DNA from: Prorocentrum cordatum
Lineage: Eukaryota > Sar > Dinophyceae > Prorocentrales > Prorocentraceae
Direction: 5' to 3'
DNA length: 64,000 bases
Assembly (NCBI GenBank): GCA_963575745.1
Contig: CAUYUJ010019359.1
Span: 62,001-126,000, forward strand
The notes under the pieces are model-generated. The model was not told the DNA's origin. It ran no database searches and was given only the letters and a program-made list of their open reading frames with translations. This document shows positions 10,065 to 20,984 of this stretch, one piece after another. Within the stretch, counting starts at the first letter, position 1; each line of letters opens with the position of its first letter. The position numbers and the translations under genes were made by a program.

Positions 10065-11113
10065 TGGCCCCACGCGCCCTGGGCTCGATCCGCTCGGGAG
10101 GGAGAGGACCGTTTCTCACGGGAGGGTTGGTCAAAGCGGGGCCGTTTTTCTCATTGAGCGTCTTGGAACCATATGTTGTCTTGCGCCATTCGCGACCGAT
10201 CCCAGAGCGAGTGGCCGAATGATCAGAAAAAAGGGAGGGGGGGGGGCCCGAGAGGCTCGGCACAACATCGATTCGAGCGGGAGGGTGAAGCCTGTAGCTT
10301 CAAGGGTGGCGACACCTCAGCCACTCCACGCACCCCTTCACCTACGCGACCCGCGATGGGGGGTGCAGGCGAGGGAGGGAATGAAAGTGGGGAGGTGTGG
10401 CGACCCTATCCCGTCCTTGTTCTACAACAAATCAGTGACGATCAGCTTCGAGGGGCCCCACGCTCACCAGGGGCCCCTCCGCATGGAGAGAAGCACGGAG
10501 CCCTCCCTCCTCCTCCTCCTCCGTCGATCCTCCTTCCTCATCCTCACCCTTCCTCCTCACCCTCTGCCCTCAGCCCCCTGGCGGTCCGCATGCACCCGCC
10601 CCTGTGGTTCCCTTTTTCGCAGCGATGTCGCTGCGCACATGCGTGCATGACGTCGTCCATGCGCTCGAGCGCCTCCCCTCAACCAGCGCTCGGCTCTCCC
10701 CCCGCGCTTGGCTCAAGGATCGGAGGGAGGAGGAAGCATGGATGGGCGCATGCACGATAAAGAATGGATTGAATAGTGGATGGATGGAAGCATGGATGGA
10801 TGGGTCGATCACTCAAGTTCGGGGCGATGAGAACACATCAGAGTTGAACGAAATGAACATCCCTCCAACATAATATGCCCCAGGAGCCTCACAATACAAA
10901 AACATATCACGGCAGTGAAGATCATCACGGCGCTGAAGATCATCGCGGCGTCGTATCACAACGGCGGCCCTGCCGCTCCCTCGCTCGCCCCTACTTCCTC
11001 GGGCGCGCGGCGGCCACCAACCACCATGCACCAACTCGACTGCTTGCATTTCTTCATCGCAGCCCCCTGCTATATAACCACTCAGCCCGTGGAGCACCAC
11101 CCCACCGCCCCGC
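10065..11113. other. No gene seen
   Basis: Mixed GC-rich sequence. Short GGATGGATGGAAGCAT repeats occur at 10738-10805. A TTGGCTCAAG at 10708 resembles a truncated spliced-leader tail but is too short to call. Confidence 0.5.
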
Positions 11114-12154
11114 CTAGTCAGAAGGGTGCATAGGGATGCCCCACTCCGCCTTCACCTCGTCCCGATTCGCGACGCCCCCCTCCTTCGTGCACACGCCCTG
11201 GGAGATCACCCTCTTGATGATCTCCTCGCAGACCTTCCTGGATAGCTCCTTACTGTCCTCCACCTCCATGGCCTCGAGATCGTCATCGTGCCAAGTGTTA
11301 TCCTGCACCAACACCATCGACCTGAACGGCGTGCCGTCGCTTGCGCACCGAAAAGACACTTCGCACATCTTCTCTGACCACCTGTTCCTGAGCTTCACTG
11401 CCCAGGTCTTCCCACCAGCGTAGTACGTCCAAGTGCCAGGAGGGCCCTCGAGGGTGACGATCTGATCTGGATCACCTTGCTCCTCCTCTTCGCCCATCTC
11501 GTCCGCTTCTTCCTCCTCGTCCCATTCTTCCTCTTCTTCCTCTTCTTCCTCAGGATCCTCGGGTTCCTCAGGCTCGTCGACATCATCAGGGATCGTCTCC
11601 ACCTTGGCTGCCTTGGCTGCTGCAGGGCGCTTGAGGCAGCTGGCTCCTGCAGGCCTTTTTTTGAGCGTCCCACTTTTCTTGTCCGTGCTCTGGCCCTTGT
11701 CAGTGCCCTTGTCCTTGTCAGCCGCCTCAAGCGTGTCCTTGTCCTTGTCCTTGCCCTTTTCAGTTTTCTTGTCCGTGCCAACTGGGCCCTTGTCAGTGTC
11801 CTTGTCTTTGCCAGCCGCCTCAGTCTTGTCCGTGTCATTGTCCTTGCCCTTGTCAGTTTTCTTGTCCGTGCCAGTCTTGTCCTTTGCCTTGCTCTTTGCC
11901 TTTTTCTTGGCCTTGCCAGCCGTGCCTCCTTTTTTATATGCCTCATTCTTCTCGTAGTTGCCATTGTTGTTCCTCATGACCGAGCGGAGCCACACAGGCG
12001 TGGGCCCATCGGCTGAATCGGACTGCATCGGCGGAGTTCGCTCTGGTGTGACTTCCTGCGCCAGCTTCTTTGCCTGTTTCTCACGCTTGCATTTGGGCTC
12101 TCGCTTTCGGCCCCTCTTCTTTTTCTTTTTCTTCTTCTCTGGATTGCCAGTCAT
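11114..12154 (-). CDS. Hypothetical Lys-rich/acidic protein (346 aa)
   Basis: Long minus-strand frame ending at TAG 11114. The first ATG in frame is at 12154 (MTGNPEKKKK). Order of regions: a polybasic N-terminus (about 6-35) suggesting nuclear localisation; a Lys/Asp/Thr-rich section of degenerate TDK/KDK repeats (about 75-160); a KKRPAGAS and KRPAAAK segment of a type common in dinoflagellate proteins; a Glu/Asp tract (about 178-228); and a more complex C-terminal domain (about 230-346) with TWTYYAGGKTWAVKLRNRW and a final helix-like ELSRKVCEEIIKRVISQG. The C-terminal part is what makes a real gene likely. I do not recognise the family; a chromatin or nucleic-acid role is a guess from charge. 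An upstream exon carrying the spliced-leader acceptor may exist. Confidence 0.6.
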   Translation of the reverse strand: MTGNPEKKKKKKKRGRKREPKCKREKQAKKLAQEVTPERTPPMQSDSADGPTPVWLRSVMRNNNGNYEKNEAYKKGGTAGKAKKKAKSKAKDKTGTDKKTDKGKDNDTDKTEAAGKDKDTDKGPVGTDKKTEKGKDKDKDTLEAADKDKGTDKGQSTDKKSGTLKKRPAGASCLKRPAAAKAAKVETIPDDVDEPEEPEDPEEEEEEEEEWDEEEEADEMGEEEEQGDPDQIVTLEGPPGTWTYYAGGKTWAVKLRNRWSEKMCEVSFRCASDGTPFRSMVLVQDNTWHDDDLEAMEVEDSKELSRKVCEEIIKRVISQGVCTKEGGVANRDEVKAEWGIPMHPSD

Positions 12155-12300
12155 GCTCCCCAAGAAGACGTGCACATGCGCGCTGGTCCCAGCAGTCTCC
12201 CCATCGCCGCTTTACCAGGCGCGCTGTGACCCGGAACGGAACGCAACAAAAATGGGGGGAGGCGCGGGGAAGGAGGGTGGCCGATGGGAAGTCTCAGGAT

Positions 12301-12425
12301 GCAAAGGTACACGACCAGCTGAGACGGACATGCAAAGGTACACGACCAGCTGAAACAGACATGCATAGGTACACGACCAGCTGAACCAGACATGCAAAGA
12401 TACACGACCAGCTGAAACGAGCTGG
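12301..12425. repeat. 31-bp tandem repeat, about 4 copies
   Basis: Units begin GCAAAGGTACACGACCAGCT and continue GAGACGGACAT, with units starting at 12301, 12332, 12363 and 12394. There are few differences between units. Confidence 0.95.
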
Positions 12426-12649
12426 GGGGATCTGGAGGAGGAGGCCCCTTCGCCATCCACTATCCCTTGGCTTCCATCTGCAACGTCAGCCTCTCGCCGC
12501 AACCCTCCAACACTTTAAGCACTCTCCGCATGCCCTAACCTACCAAGAGGCAACGAAGTGTTGATTGGGATTTGGGTTAGGAGAGGAAGGGTGAACATGG
12601 GGAGCGCTTGCTGCGGAAAATCCCACCCCGCGATCCGCCCCGCCAGACG

Positions 12650-13050
12650 TATGTGCATATACATGCATGTACATATTACATATTTATATGTACATGTATG
12701 TACATATAGATATGTATATACAAATGTATGCATATGTGTGTTCCTCCTCCTCACCTCGTCTTTCGCCCTCTTCTCCCAAAGTGGGGCGAGACCCAAACGC
12801 GGGAACCATTTTTGGGTCACTGAGGCGAGCCCCACCATCGATGTTTTGGCGTGGATGCTATGTGTATATACATATATGTGTATTGTGTTTGGTATATGCA
12901 GCTATGTTTATGTGTATGTGTACTACGTCTGGGTATTACGTATGTGTATATATGTATGTGTGTATACGTATAAATCTGTATATAGATGTATATACATATA
13001 TATATAAGTGTATATATACACACGTATGTGTGTATTATGTGTGCTTGTAG
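12650..13050. repeat. TACATA/TATGTG-rich AT islands
   Basis: 12650-12745 and 12855-13050 are made of TATG, TACA and TATA units, interrupted by ordinary sequence at 12746-12850. Confidence 0.85.
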
Positions 13051-13054
13051 TGTA

Positions 13055-13276
13055 CTACCGCGTGCGTGAATCATCACCCCGCCCTACACCCAAGTACCCG
13101 GCCTTGACCGTAGTATCTGAGCTGCTCTCGTCAGCCTCGTCAGCCAGGTCAGGTACATTGTCAAGATCGTCAACGTGTATCACCATGGAGTTGTGCAGGT
13201 GCTTTCTGATGGTCTCGTCGTCCTCGTCGCTGTCATCCTCGCAGGGCACCTCCCCTGCCCGAGGACGGCGCGCCAT
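13055..13276 (-). CDS. Candidate acidic terminal exon (73 codons)
   Basis: Minus-strand frame from ATG 13276 to the stop at 13055. It starts MARRPRAGEVPCEDDSDEDD and continues with a varied acidic sequence (KHLHNSMVIHVDDLDNVPDL). The composition is protein-like, unlike the surrounding frames. The frame also stays open upstream of the ATG, so this may be the last exon of a gene that includes 13877-14017. The phases I could test between the two did not match, so they are listed separately. Family unknown. Confidence 0.35.
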   Translation of the reverse strand: MARRPRAGEVPCEDDSDEDDETIRKHLHNSMVIHVDDLDNVPDLADEADESSSDTTVKAGYLGVGRGDDSRTR

Positions 13277-13324
13277 CGGTGGACGGGGTGCACACCTGGA
13301 CCACTCCACTCCACTCCACTCCAC

Positions 13325-13535
13325 CGACGTCAATCGATCGTCGACCGCATACGCCAATCGATTATCGTCGATCGGCGATCGAAGCTTGACAATCGACGAT
13401 CGTCGTTAACCGTCGACCGTCGTCGTCGATCGCCCATCGTCGATCGGCTATCGACGCTCGACGATCATCGATCGTCGATCGTCGACCGTCGTCGTCGATC
13501 GCCGATCTTCGATCGTCGATCGGAGTATTCGGCCG
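13325..13535. repeat. CGATCGTCGA-rich degenerate repeat
   Basis: Short overlapping units of ATCGTCGATC type, locally palindromic, about 200 bp. Confidence 0.85.
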
Positions 13536-13647
13536 TGCGTGCGTCGAGGGGTCAACTTGCCGCTGCCCTCCTCCCTGCGCTAGCGCCTCGCCCACTCTTT
13601 TCCAGTGGCTGAACATCATCCGCAAGGAGCGGCTCTGCAAATACCTC

Positions 13648-13735
13648 GTAATGGTAGTGGTAATGGTAGCAGTGGTAGTGGTAGTGGTAATGGTAGCAGT
13701 GGTAATGTTGCCAGTGGTAGCAGTGGGATGAGAGG
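13648..13735. repeat. GTGGTA/GGTAGCA minisatellite
   Basis: Tandem GGTAGTGGTAATGGTAGCA-like units. Confidence 0.9.
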
Positions 13736-13876
13736 GGCTGGGACGGAACGCATTCAGAGGGGACGAAGAGGATGGGGGCGAGGATGGAAGGGCGGAAAGG
13801 GGGGGATGACGGCGAAGAGGGCGTGACATGGCATTGGGAAGGGGGGGGGGGGGAGTGACGACGGAGGGCACTTCAC

Positions 13877-14017
13877 CCCGTCAACCCTGCCCTGCACGGG
13901 CTTGCGGCCGTGCTCAGCACGGAAGGCCTCGATGCAGTTGTGCTCGCATGCTTTCTTCCAGGCGTCCTGGCCGAGGAGACGAGGGCGAGGGCGAGTGAGG
14001 GCGACAGAGACCTTCAT
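13877..14017 (-). CDS. Candidate exon (47 codons) ending at a GTGAAG donor
   Basis: Minus-strand frame from ATG 14017, starting MKVSVALTRPRPRLLGQDAW, followed by KKACEHNCIEAFRAEHGRKP. It ends after VDG at a plausible donor GTGAAG (13871-13876), after which the frame becomes proline-rich repeat translation. Not assigned to a family. Confidence 0.35.
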
Positions 14018-14425
14018 CCTCCTCTCCTCCTCGAGGCTTCCTCCTATTCCTCTTCGCCCCCCCGCGAGGCGGCCACGTTGGATGCGAAGCTGAAGGTTCG
14101 ATATCGTCTGACCCTGCCAACTCGATCTATAATGCTCCTCCCTACCCCGCCCCCCCCCCATCAATTCCCATGTGCTCATCCCCTTCTCCCGCGTCCTTTG
14201 AATCCACGCTCTCCCCCCTCCCCCTGTCGTCCTGGCTCTTCCCTCACCCTCCCGCTTCACCGTTCAATTTCTTGAGCTATGCATCCCCAGCCCGACGGTC
14301 CGAGATCAGAGACTGGCTGAATCTCTTCCCTTCGCCGAGGTTGTTCAAGTCCTGCATGAGCCCCGCGCAGACCTCCCCTGCCCATCGGTTTAGGCCTCTC
14401 CCCTCGAGCTAAACCTGTCGTGCTA

Positions 14426-15037
14426 GCCCCAGCCAAAACCTGTCGTGCTAAACGAACTCATGCTAAACCTGTCGTGCTAGCCCTAGCCAAAATCTCTTCC
14501 CCCAAATCCCACCTGAATCTCTTTCATCTTCGGGCGATCCCCGAAGCGCTTCACGGAATAACTGAAGCTGGGGACGTCTCCTTGCAACTGTGGCCATTGC
14601 GGGGTCGCTCTCAAGATGGCCTCCGCGCGGGCGTCGGCGGCGCCATGAGGGGGGGAATCGGGGCGGGAGGGGGAGGAAGAGGAGGGGGCCCTCCCAAAAT
14701 AATGCGACCTCCCACAAGAGGACGACCAGGGCGAGGCCGATGAGGACAGAGAAGAGGCCACGGGATGGGAGGAGCGGGGAGGAAGAATACAGACCGACGA
14801 TCGCTGGGCCTCCAACGTTAACGTGCGCGTGGTGTGTGTGTGTGTGTGTCGCACTGCTGGCCGAGGCCTGAACAAGGAAAATGCCCCCCAGGGCCTTCGG
14901 CTCAATAGTGGCACCAACCACTCACGAGCAGCTTGTGTGTGTGCGTGTGTGTGCGTGTGTGTGCCCGTGCGCCTGCGTGTGTGTGTGTGTGTGTGTGCGC
15001 GCGTGCATATATGCTGCACGCGCGCGCGCGCGTGTGT

Positions 15038-15127
<90 letters not shown>

Positions 15128-18100
15128 TGTGTGTGTGTGTGCGTGGCGCGCCTGCGCCACTAGGTCGGCGTCGACCCTGGCCGTGACCCCGTGCCGACTG
15201 TCCCCTCGGCGCACCATGGCGGCGCCGCGCGCGCGAGGGGCCCGCTGGAGGACAACCTTCTCTTCCTTTTCCTCCTTGCCCTCCTCCCCCCCCTCCTCCC
15301 CCCTTTTTTTTTTCCTTCCTCCGTTGGCCGCCAGCGGAGGCCCCTCGCCCCCCCCCGGCCCCTAGGGGCGCCGCGGCCCTGGGCCTGGACGCGGCGGGCG
15401 GCGCAGGCCGAGGAAAGGGAAGAAGAAGGGGATGCAGGAGGGGGAAGGGGAGCTCGAGGCGCGAGAGGGCGGAGGGCAGGGGAGGCACAGGGAACGAGAG
15501 GGAGGGGAAGCGAAACGAGGGGGGGGAACGGAAGGGAAACAACGCCCCTTCCCTGCCTTCCTCCTTCCCCCTCTCCCGCCCAACATGCAACAATCAATAC
15601 ATCTAACCAAAAATCAATACATCTAACCAAAAATCAATACATCTAACCAAAAACCAATACATCTAGCCAAAAATCAATACATCTAACCAAAAATCAATAC
15701 ATCTAGCCAAAAATCAATACATTCCCACGCGTTTGAAAAAAATCAATACAAACACCCGTTTTCAATGCAATCGGGCGCATTGAAAAAATCAATACTTTGG
15801 AGGTTGGGGATTACGTCATGGGGGGGCGTTATGGCTCAGATGGTCACCAACAACACACTCTCATCCACGCCCTCGCGATCCCGCGGATAAGAGGTCGCAT
15901 GGCTGCGATCCGTTTTTTCTACGGCCGCAGGCGAACGCGCTAGCGGCGGGCGAAGTAGGTCGGGCCGCGACCGGCTTAAATTACCGACGGCTAACGCACG
16001 CGACTAGGCGGCCGCGGCGGCGCCGGATGCAGCAAGCAGCAACTGCGGCGAGGGAGAGGCTGATCCCAGAGGCTGCGATCCGCGCGAGGCATCCACACAA
16101 AAAAAAGCCACCTGTTTGCGGGGTCGCGGCCCAGGGGCCCGGCCCGCGCGAGGCCGTGGACACGGATATGTTTCTCGCCCACGAGGCGCGGAGCGACACG
16201 GAGTTTCCCCGATCTCTCCCCTCCTCGGTTTCCCTCCCCTCCTCCTCCCCCCTCCCCTCCCCTCCTCCTCCCCCTCCTCCTCCTCCTCCTCCTCCTCCTC
16301 CTCCTCCTCCCTCCTCCTCCTCCCCCCTCCTCCCCCCCTCCCCCTCTCTCCTCTCTCCTCCTCCTCCTCCTCCTCCTCCTCCTCCTCTCCCTCCTCCTCC
16401 TCCTCCTGCCCTCCTCCTCCTCCTCCCTCCTTCTCCTCCCCCTCCTCCTCCTCCTCCTCCTCCTCCTCTTTCCTCCTCCTCACTTCCCTCCTCCTCCTCC
16501 TCCTCCTCTCCCTCCTCCCCCTCCTCCCCTCGGTTTCCGGATCTGCAAGCTTTCCCTGAATTTCGGTTTCTGGGTGGGGGGGGGCCTCTCCCGGGCCATC
16601 AGGCACGGATTCGTTGGGGCGAAACTGACGCTCCCGGGGGGGATGAGACTTTTGGGCACCCATCGGCGATGAGTGGGAGACTGGGGGTCGATGCGTCCGC
16701 CCCTGGGCCTATCCCTGCCTCGCGCTGCCCCTGATGATCCGGGGCCGCGGGGACGGGGTGGCGCCCTCCTGGTCCGAAGGCTTGAAGCCACATGCCCGTC
16801 GGAAGTCTGGGTGCGGACACGGCCTGCGGAATGCACTGCGCAGGTGCCGCGTGGTCAGGCCGAGGCGCCCTGGGAAGCACGGATCAGCGTCGCCTCCCCC
16901 TCCCCATCTCCCTCTCCCCCTCCCCCTCCCCCTCCCCCCCCTTCCCCCTCCCCCTCCTCTTCCTCCTTTTCCTTCTCCTTCTCCTCCTCCTCCTCCTCCT
17001 CCTCCTCCTCCTCCTCCTCCTCCTCCTTCTTCTACGAACAAAGCAAAACGACCTCACCACCATCCGCGAGAGGAGCCAGGGGTTATCCCGCGGTGGTGTG
17101 GTCCCCCCCTCTCGAGAAATCTCCGTCCCCAGCTCGGGCAGGCATCGTGGCTCCCCTCGCTGGAGGTGGCCCCCCATGCCCCATGGTCGTGGTGGTGTCG
17201 CTGCCGTCTCCTCCGGTGCAGTCGCCACGACAAGAAAAGTGAGACGACGACGGCGTTGGATCCACGCCTCTTCCCAGAACGAGCGAATGCAAATGCAATT
17301 CCACGAGAGGCACATGTCGAGTCGCCCGAGCACCCGGCTCTGGAAACCGTGACCTCAACCGTGGTGACGCCTCGCATGGTCACGCAGCCTCGTGTCTCTG
17401 TCGCAGGGGTGGTGTATCGACCGACGTCGACCGAAGCTGTGCCCAAGCGTCTACCCGAGTGTGACCGAAGCCGGCGCCCGACATCTCCCGACCGCGCCCG
17501 AGGGTGACCGACATGCTTGGTCCGAAGCCATCACGCCCTTCAGTGTGGGTCGCAATCTCGGTCGCACTGGTGAGCGTTTTCTGAATCGGCGTTTCGACAG
17601 TGGGCGGAAAGGGGAGGGGGTCTGGCTCCAGACCTCTGCTTCGTGCGGCTGTTTGGAACCGTGCGTCTGCTGGGGGAAGGATCCCACGGGCTCGAAACAG
17701 GCGCCCCAAACAGCCAAGATCTACTCAGTGGGTAGGGGGAGGGGGGGGGTGCGAGGGCCCGCGCCGCTCCGCCAAACAAAAATGATTAAGAAAGCGATCA
17801 CATCTCGGTCGCACTATACGTGATCGGTCACAATGTTTGGCACATGTTTGGCCCCCGATCCCCTCGGCCACATACAGTCAACCCGTACAGTAAGGATATG
17901 CGCGATCAGGATGCACGGGCCTTGGACGCCCGTTTCGAAGCTTTTCGAGCGGGGCGCGGCCAGCGAAAGCGGCGAAGGATGGACCGAGGAGGCAAGGATG
18001 CCTATCGTTACTACGGCAGGTTCGTGTCGTGCCGACCCCAGCGTTGGTTTTTGACACCGCAGGGATCGTTCAACCTTGAACGATCGACCGTCTCCGCAAC

Positions 18101-18493
18101 GTCCGATCGTTCAACATCGACCGATTCTGGGTCGCCGGCGGCGTTCAACCTTGAACGCCCGCGCTGGGGTCGCCGCTGATCGACACGACGCAAACCTACC
18201 CTATGCGGGCTGAATGTGCTCTCCCCGCTGGCAGGGGACCGGGCACTGAGCACCGTTGCTTCCGCCAGCCTTCTGCAGGCCCCCGGCGGGCCCGCTGCCG
18301 CTCTGCCTCCGCGAGGCGAGACGCGTCGAAGGCGAGGAGGCGGAGGAGGAGGAGAAGGCGGAGGAGGAGGAGGAGGCGGAGGAGGGTGGAGGAGGAGAAT
18401 GAGGAGAAGGAGGGGAGAAGGCGGAGGAGGAGGAGAAGGAGAAGGCGGGGGAGGAGGAGGAGGAGGAGGAGGAGGAGGAGGAGGAGGAGGAGG
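14426..18493. repeat. Segmental duplication, copy B
   Basis: Direct-orientation second copy of 1-4142. The sequence just to its left (14411-14425) repeats the short motif AAACCTGTCGTGCTA also found inside the segment, so the left edge lies in a small tandem array. The right edge lies in a GGA array, after which the copies diverge. Near identity in unique DNA implies a recent duplication, or two haplotypes joined in assembly. Confidence 0.9.
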
Positions 18494-18812
18494 AGGAGGA
18501 GGAGGGGAGGAGGGGAGAGGGTGGAGAGGAGAAGGAGGAGAAGGCGGAGGAGGAGGAGGGAGGAGGAGGAGGAAGTAGGAGGAGGAGAAGGAGGACGAGG
18601 GAGGAGGAGCAGGAGGAGGAGGCGGAGGAGGAGGGTGGAGGAGGAGGGTGGAGGAGGAGAATGAGAAGGAGGGTGCCGGCCACATACCCTCGCCGCTGGA
18701 ACGGGGCCGAGCACTCTGCTTAATTCCTTCCGCCAGCCTTCTGCAGGCCGCCGGCGGGCCCGCTGCCGCTCTGCCTCCGCGGGGCGAGGCGCGTCGAAGG
18801 CGAGGAGGAGGA
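18209..18812. repeat. Local duplication of the segment next to the GGA array
   Basis: 18678-18808 repeats 18211-18343 (shared stretch CTTCCGCCAGCCTTCTGCAG and beyond) at about 87% identity by eye. Each is followed by GGA repeats, so segment plus microsatellite was duplicated together with a period near 466 bp. Confidence 0.8.
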
Positions 18813-19640
18813 GGAGGAGGAGGAGGAGGAGCAGGAGGAGGAGGAGGAGGAGGAGGTTGAGGAGGAGGGGGGGGAGGAGGAGGCGAGGAGGAGGAGGAGG
18901 CGAGGAGGAGGAGGAGCAGGAGGAGGAGGAGCGAGGAGGAGGAGGAGGAGGAGGAGGAGCAGGAGGAGGAGGAGGCGGAGGAGGAGGGTGGAGGAGGAGG
19001 AGGAGGGTGGAGGAGGATCAGGGGGAGAGAAAGGAGGAGGAGGCGGAGGAGGAGGAGGCTCATGGCGAGGACGAGGCCCCCGCCGAGAGAGGCGAGGCGC
19101 GGCGAAGGCGAGACCCCGCCCTTGCTGGCGCGGGCGAGGGGGCACGGCGAGCGGAGGCGCGCGGAGAAGGTCGGCGGCGAGCGAGGGGGGGAAGCGAGAA
19201 GGAGAAGGCCTCCTCCTCGTCCTCCTCCTCCTCCTCCTCCTTCTCCTCCTCCTTCTTCCCCCCTCCTCCTCCTCCTCTTCTTACCTCCTACCTCCCTCCC
19301 TCCTCTCCTCCTCCTTCTCCTATCCAACTCCCCCTCTCCACATTATCCTCCTTCTCTTCCTCCTCGTCATCGCCCTCGTCCCCGCCTCCTCCTCCTCCCT
19401 CCTCCTCCTCCCTCTCCTCCTCCTCATCCTCCTCCTCCGCTCCAACTCCTCCTCTCTCCTCCCTCGTCCTCGTCCTCCTCCTCGTCCTCGTCCTCCTCCT
19501 CTTCCTCATCCTCCCGCCAACTCCTCATCCTCTCCTCCTCCTACTTTACCCTTCCCTCGTTGTCCTCTGCCAACTCCTCCTCCTCCTCCTCCTCCTCCTC
19601 CTCCTCCTCCTCCTCCTCCTCCTACTCCTCCTCCCTCTCG
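18344..19640. repeat. GGA array switching to a TCC array
   Basis: The plus strand is GGA/GAG-rich up to about 19060. A mixed-sequence spacer (19062-19210) follows, then TCC-rich sequence to about 19640. The two arms are roughly complementary in composition. Frames with hundreds of Arg, Gly, Glu, Ser, Pro or Leu codons here are artefacts. Confidence 0.9.
19171..19215 (+). mobile_element. TCGGCGGCGAGCG element, left end only, running into TCC repeats
   Basis: Starts TCGGCGGCGAGCGAGGGGGG and continues AAGCGAGAAGGAGAAGGCC, the same terminal sequence as the complete element at 41482-41691. It then passes directly into the TCC array. Confidence 0.75.
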
Positions 19641-19745
19641 GCGGCGCGCCCAGCGGGAAGTGAGAAGGAGAAGGCCCTCTCAGAAGGCGGCGGGACTTCT
19701 CAGAAGCCATCGCGCCTTCTGATATGTTACCTTTGTGACATCGGA
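19638..19745 (+). mobile_element. TCGGCGGCG element, left half
   Basis: TCGGCGGCGCGCCCAGCGGG, then AAGTGAGAAGGAGAAGGCCC and CAGAAGG-type core sequence. No right end was found. Confidence 0.65.
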
Positions 19746-19831
19746 GAAGACGTTAGAACTGTTTGATGTTCGATCTGGATCTGGATCTTCGATCTGCATC
19801 CTTCAGGTCATCCTCCTTCCTCCTTCTTCTT

Positions 19832-19935
19832 TCGGCGGCGCGCGAGGGGGGGAAGTGAGAAGGAGAAGGCCGTCTCAGAAGACGGCGAGGCTTCTCAGAA
19901 GCCCTCGCACCTTCTGCGAGGTCTTTTTTGTTCGG
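19832..19935 (+). mobile_element. TCGGCGGCG element, left half
   Basis: TCGGCGGCGCGCGAGGGGGG, AAGTGAGAAGGAGAAGGCCG and the CAGAAG core, ending near 19935. Confidence 0.65.
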
Positions 19936-20117
19936 CGGTGGAGAAGCCTCCCTTTAGTAAACCTCCCTTTAGTGAAAACGGCCTGGGACCGAAACCGACG
20001 GACCTGGACCTGCAAAAATGACGGCCGCGACGCCCTGTCGCGAACCCAAAACGGCCAATTCGCTAATCGACTTGTCAGGGTAGGAGGTCTGTCCACCCCC
20101 GATTTGTTGCGTCGTCG

Positions 20118-20219
20118 GGGAAAGCGTTTAAAGAAACTTTTCGGAAGGCCGGGGGGGAACTTCCGAACCTTCTGAGGAGGCCTCTCCTTCGCACTTCCCC
20201 CCCCCCCGCTCGCCGCCGA
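20118..20219 (-). mobile_element. TCGGCGGCG element, left half in reverse
   Basis: Reads as the reverse complement of the left half of the copy at 32600 (ends CGCTCGCCGCCGA on the plus strand, preceded by CTTCCGAACCTTCTGAGGAG). It could form an inverted pair with 19832-19935. Confidence 0.65.
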
Positions 20220-20406
20220 GAGAGGGCGGGAGGCGCCGGCCAGCCGCCCCCCGCGCAGCGCGATCCCCCGAGCCCGAGCTTCCGGCCGAACACCACGCCG
20301 CGGGCGGCCAGGTCGAGCATGAGCCTGCCCCCGCGGCCAAACGCGGGGCGCTGCTGCCCCAGACAGCCGGCGCTCCAGCAAACATGGGGGCGGGCGGTTC
20401 TGGGAA

Positions 20407-20550
20407 ACTTTCGGCCTCCTTGGGGCCCTCGCCGGGCCTCGGGAGCGTCAAAGAACGACTCGGGATGAAAAACCGGCCCCGGGGAAGGTGTCCGGACCTC
20501 CGGGACCCACGCCTCAGAAAAAATTGGAGCGGCCAGTCGTCCGGGGACGG
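20407..20550 (+). repeat. Dispersed repeat family B, copy 1
   Basis: About 145 bp similar to 45733-45881: TTTCGGC, GGGGCCCTCGCCGGGCCTCGGGAG, a GGACCTCCGGGACCCACGCCTC block and AAAATTGGAGC near the end. Roughly 75-80% by eye. Confidence 0.75.
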
Positions 20551-20754
20551 AGGATGACCTGAAGGATCCAGGTTGAAGGTGCACGCTTTTAGCAATTCGG
20601 GCTCTTGCTTTAGGGGGGTGCCTTTAGCCCTCAGAAACCTGCGGAGGCCTCCAGTGGCCTCCCAGGACCTCCGAAGATCCCCGGGGGCTCCCCAGGAGGG
20701 GGAGGGAGGAGGACGACAGGGAGGAGGAGAACGGGAAGGAGCCTCTTTCACCTC

Positions 20755-20832
20755 CTCCTCCTCCTCCTCCTTCTCCTCCTCCTCCTCCTCCTCCTCCTCC
20801 TCTTCCTCCTCCTCCTCCTCCTCCTCCTCCTA
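20755..20832. repeat. TCC microsatellite
   Basis: About 25 TCC units with TTC variants. Confidence 0.95.
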
Positions 20833-20984
20833 TCGCTGTGACGTTGGGATCTCCCTACCGTCCCCCTGTCTCACCTTGGCGCCGCGCACATTCGTGTCGT
20901 GTTACTTTTACAAGAAATTCCCTGATTGCAGGCGGGTGGTCTTCAAAATGTGGCTCCACGAAGGCTCCGAAGTCCCGCGGCGTC

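Noticed and set aside
10708-10717. TTGGCTCAAG, matching the last 10 nt of the spliced leader
   Set aside because: Too short to distinguish from chance in 64 kb; the upstream bases do not match and no gene follows on the plus strand.
12301-12425. CRISPR-like array
   Set aside because: The 31-bp units are contiguous with no spacers; this is a eukaryotic tandem repeat.
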